In this document: one piece after another, positions 33,243 through 35,388 of the stretch
Layout of the letters: every line of letters starts with the position of its first letter
How positions within the stretch are numbered: position 1 is the stretch's first letter
NCBI GenBank assembly: GCA_019118745.1
Contig: DWYJ01000005.1
Coordinates: 1 to 35,388 of the forward strand
DNA: 35,388 nt
Reading direction: 5' to 3'
Origin: Candidatus Desulfovibrio gallistercoris
GTDB taxonomy: Bacteria; Desulfobacterota; Desulfovibrionia; Desulfovibrionales; Desulfovibrionaceae
Notes under the pieces: model-generated
Databases searched by the model: none
The model's input: the letters and a program-made list of their open reading frames with translations, nothing else
What the model was told of the DNA's origin: nothing
Made by a program: the position numbers and the translations under genes

Positions 33243-34952
33243 ATGCCTCAGAAGATCCTTGTTATCGGCGGCGTTGCCCTTGGCCCCAAGGCCGCCTGCC
33301 GCTGCAAACGCCTCCTGCCCGACGCCGAGGTCACCCTCATCGACGAGAACGTCAACATCTCCTACGGCGGTTGCGGCATCCCCTACTACGTCTCCGGCGA
33401 AGTGAACACGGTCAACGACCTCCGCGCCACGCCCTACAACGTCATCCGCGACCCCAAGTTCTTTGCCGAACTCAAGGACGTGACGGTGCGCATCCAGACG
33501 CGCGCCACCGCCATCGACCGCACCGCCAAGACCGTGCGCGTCAAAAACGTGGTGACCGGCGAGGAGGACACCCTCTCCTACGACAAGCTGGTGCTCGCCA
33601 CCGGCGCGACCCCGCGCGTGCCTCCGGTGGAAGGCCGTGACCTCGGCAACGTCCTCTCCCTGACCCGTCTGGAAGCGGCGGAGACCATCCGCCATGCCTG
33701 CGAGAACGGGTCCGTCAAAGAGGCCGTGGTCGTGGGCGGCGGCTTCATCGGTCTGGAAGCGGCCGTGGCCCTCGCGGACATGTGGGGCGTCAAGGTCTCC
33801 GTGGTGGAAATGATGGATCAGATCCTGCCCGGCGTGCTCTCCGCCCAGCTCGCCCGCATGGCCGCCGTGGACTGCACCAAGCACAATACCGACGTGTACA
33901 CCGGCGAAAAAGTGCTGCGCCTGGAAGGCAAGGACGGCAAGGTCTGCAAGGTCGTGACCGACAAGCGGGAGATCGAAGCCCAGCTCGTCATCTTTGCCGC
34001 CGGCTTCACGCCCAACGGCCAGCTTGCCAAGGATGCCGGCCTCGACGTCACCCCCTTCGGCGCCATCACCGTCAATGAATACATGCAGACCTCCGACCCG
34101 GACATCTACGCCGGCGGGGACTGCGTCTCCATCCCCAACCTCATCACCGGCAAACCGGGCTACCTGCCCCTGGGCAGCATGGCCAACCGGCAGGGCCGCG
34201 TCATCGGCACCAACCTTGCCGGCGGCAAGGCCACCTTCCCCGGCTACGTGGGCACCTGGATCGTGAAGCTCTTCGATATGTCCTTCTGCGGCGTGGGCCT
34301 CACCATCGACAAGGCCCGCAAGGAAGGCTTCGACGCCGTGTCCGTCAGCGTGGAACAGGTGGACCGCGCCCACTTCTATCCCGAAAAGGAACTTATGAGC
34401 CTCGAGATCGTGGTGGACAAGGCCAGCCGCCGCGTCCTCGGCATGCAGGGAGCCTGCACCGCCGGCGACGCCCTCAAGGCCCGCATCGACGCCGTGGCCG
34501 GCGCCCTCCAGTTCGCCAAACCCACCGTGGACGACCTCTCCAACCTGGAAGTCAGCTACGCCCCGCCCTTTGCCGGCGCCATGGACGTGGTCAACGTGGT
34601 GGCCAACGTGGCCGACAACGTGCTGGCCGGCCGCTTCACCCCCATCACCGCTGACAAATTCATGGAACTCTGGCAGAACCGCGCGGACAACAACGTCTTC
34701 TTCATCGACGCCCGCCCGGCCAAGGCCGGCAAGGCCGTGCAGGAACAATACCCCGACTGGCACTCCATCCCGCTGGAAGAGATCCGCGCCCGCATCAATG
34801 AAGTGCCCAAGGACCGCCCGGTGGCCCTCATCTGCAATACCGGCCTGCGCGCCTACGACACCCTGCTCGTGCTGGCCCGCCACGGCGTCTCCGACCTCTC
34901 CAACAGCATGGGCGGCATGCAGGCCGTCATGAAAATGGGCCTCAAGCCCTAA
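33243..34952 (+). CDS. FAD-dependent CoA-disulfide reductase-like protein fused to rhodanese
   Basis: Encodes 569 aa from ATG 33243, with AGGAGA upstream. The first 450 residues are a pyridine-nucleotide-disulfide oxidoreductase: FAD-binding ILVIGGVALGPKAA, the redox-active Cys in NISYGGCGIPYYVSGE, NAD(P)H-binding VVVGGGFIGLEAAVAL, and the second FAD motif PDIYAGGDC. The C-terminal rhodanese domain (about 470-569) carries the likely persulfide Cys in ALICNTGLRAYD. This is the layout of the CoA-disulfide / CoA-persulfide / polysulfide reductases (CoADR-Rhd, Npsr type), which use NAD(P)H to reduce disulfides or polysulfide. A cytoplasmic role in sulfane-sulfur handling or redox defence fits a sulfur-metabolising anaerobe. 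The glycine motif GGVALGPKAA departs from the usual GGVAGGxxAA. It follows selB closely, but it contains no in-frame UGA that I can see. Confidence 0.9.
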   Translation: MPQKILVIGGVALGPKAACRCKRLLPDAEVTLIDENVNISYGGCGIPYYVSGEVNTVNDLRATPYNVIRDPKFFAELKDVTVRIQTRATAIDRTAKTVRVKNVVTGEEDTLSYDKLVLATGATPRVPPVEGRDLGNVLSLTRLEAAETIRHACENGSVKEAVVVGGGFIGLEAAVALADMWGVKVSVVEMMDQILPGVLSAQLARMAAVDCTKHNTDVYTGEKVLRLEGKDGKVCKVVTDKREIEAQLVIFAAGFTPNGQLAKDAGLDVTPFGAITVNEYMQTSDPDIYAGGDCVSIPNLITGKPGYLPLGSMANRQGRVIGTNLAGGKATFPGYVGTWIVKLFDMSFCGVGLTIDKARKEGFDAVSVSVEQVDRAHFYPEKELMSLEIVVDKASRRVLGMQGACTAGDALKARIDAVAGALQFAKPTVDDLSNLEVSYAPPFAGAMDVVNVVANVADNVLAGRFTPITADKFMELWQNRADNNVFFIDARPAKAGKAVQEQYPDWHSIPLEEIRARINEVPKDRPVALICNTGLRAYDTLLVLARHGVSDLSNSMGGMQAVMKMGLKP

Positions 34953-34999
34953 CGCCTGACCGCTTCTTTTCAGGAGCAGTCTTTCTTTTTGCTTGTTTT
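34953..34999. other. Short gap after the CoA-disulfide reductase gene
   Basis: T-rich sequence (TCTTTCTTTTTGCTTGTTTTC) leading into the R2 stem; no gene and no hairpin of its own. Confidence 0.3.
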
Positions 35000-35170
35000 C
35001 GGGGAGGGGAACCTTTTGTGAACAAAAGGTTCCCCTCCCCGAACCCCTCCCTTCCCAAAAACTTTGCTTGTCCAGACGCAAGCCGTCACGGCATGCAAGC
35101 CGACGCCCGGCCGCAAGCCAGCCAAACTCCGCACAAAAAGGCCGGACAATTTTCGCTGTCCGGTCTGTTT
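35000..35170 (-). repeat. R2 dispersed hairpin repeat, copy B
   Basis: Inverted relative to copy A. A perfect 20-bp stem, CGGGGAGGGGAACCTTTTGT (35000-35019) with 35022-35041, is followed on the plus strand by CCCAAAAACTTTGCTTGTCC and GCAAGCCAGCCAAAC, the complements of the copy A flank. Compared with copy A, the middle of the stem changes from GGGCCC to GGAACC with the matching change in the other arm. Confidence 0.75.
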
Positions 35171-35173
35171 TTT
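35142..35173 (+). terminator. Intrinsic terminator downstream of the CoA-disulfide reductase gene
   Basis: CCGGACA (35142-35148) / TGTCCGG (35157-35163), 8-nt loop, followed by TCTGTTTTTT. It is 190 bp after the stop codon, at the outer edge of R2 copy B. Confidence 0.6.
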
Positions 35174-35220
35174 AGAGCATTTTGCCATGCGATCCACATT
35201 TTCAATGTGGCATTGCTCCA
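35173..35220 (+). repeat. Miniature R1-like palindrome
   Basis: 48 bp with ends TAGAGCATTTTGCC and GGCATTGCTCCA, and an inner perfect stem CCACATT / AATGTGG with loop TTC. It has R1-type ends without the R1 core. Confidence 0.5.
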
Positions 35221-35388
35221 TGTTGCCGGGAGACGTGGCAGGCGGGCGACGCCTTGCCGGGGCGCGGTCGCCATATGCTGACGCGAAAAAAGTTTTGGGA
35301 AGGGAGAGGGGGAGCGCGAGGGGGAGAGGGAGAACCGTTTTCCAAAACGGTTTCCCTCTCCCCCTCGCACAAGGATGACTTTTTGGGG
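35221..35388. repeat. Terminal intergenic region with a long hairpin (possible R2 copy)
   Basis: GTTTTGGGAAGGGAG at 35292 resembles the R2 lead-in. A stem of about 25 bp follows: 35316-35341 pairs with 35344-35368, with one extra base in the left arm and a 2-nt centre. No gene is seen. The element may continue beyond the window. Confidence 0.55.

Overview
The window reads as chromosomal DNA of a GC-rich, probably anaerobic deltaproteobacterium, most likely a host-associated member of the Desulfovibrionaceae (Desulfovibrio/Bilophila type). The basis is indirect: high GC with strong AGGAG ribosome sites, a short-form cytochrome bd oxidase, SelB, a tripartite tricarboxylate (Tct) transporter, a CoA-disulfide-reductase/rhodanese fusion and sigma54 control. 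No rRNA or tRNA is visible, so the assignment is an inference.

Layout. 1-312: intergenic DNA with a hairpin and one copy of a dispersed repeat (R1). 313-1577 (-): a YbjN-like protein and a sulfotransferase-like protein. 1765-4901 (+): coaX, eno and an EmrE-type SMR gene, separated by R1 copies. 4935-13258 (-): a long accessory cluster gntR-tauE-tctB-tctA-M20-tctC-SBP1, with a second M20 hydrolase after a terminator. 13561-15905 (-): cydAB with a clear terminator. 16461-18377 (+): htpG. 18686-23085 (-): YtcJ-like amidohydrolase, GltS-type symporter and MFS transporter. 23467-27754 (+): a large sigma54 activator and a second orphan solute-binding protein (SBP2). 28119-31129 (+): two paralogous PAS-GGDEF diguanylate cyclases. 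31258-34952 (+): selB and a CoA-disulfide-reductase/rhodanese fusion. 34953-35388: intergenic hairpins and repeats.

Two scavenging modules stand out. Each combines a hydrolase, secondary transporters and one of two closely related NitT/TauT-type binding proteins that have no ABC permease or ATPase nearby. Module 1 (4935-13258) has its own FadR-type GntR regulator, with repeated CAACCACT boxes in front of it. Module 2 (18686-27754) is a sigma54 circuit. A divergent activator with winged-helix, helical-repeat, GAF-like, AAA+ and Fis domains lies beside two near-identical palindromes. Well-formed -24/-12 promoters precede both the amidohydrolase operon and SBP2. I infer uptake and hydrolysis of amide- or peptide-like organic acids; the substrates cannot be read from the sequence.

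Two families of structured intergenic repeats run through the window. R1 is about 145 bp, with ends resembling TAGAGCRTTTT and three internal hairpins. In three places its first three bases are the stop codon of the upstream gene. R2 carries a shared flank and a perfect 20-21 bp stem whose sequence varies while pairing is kept.
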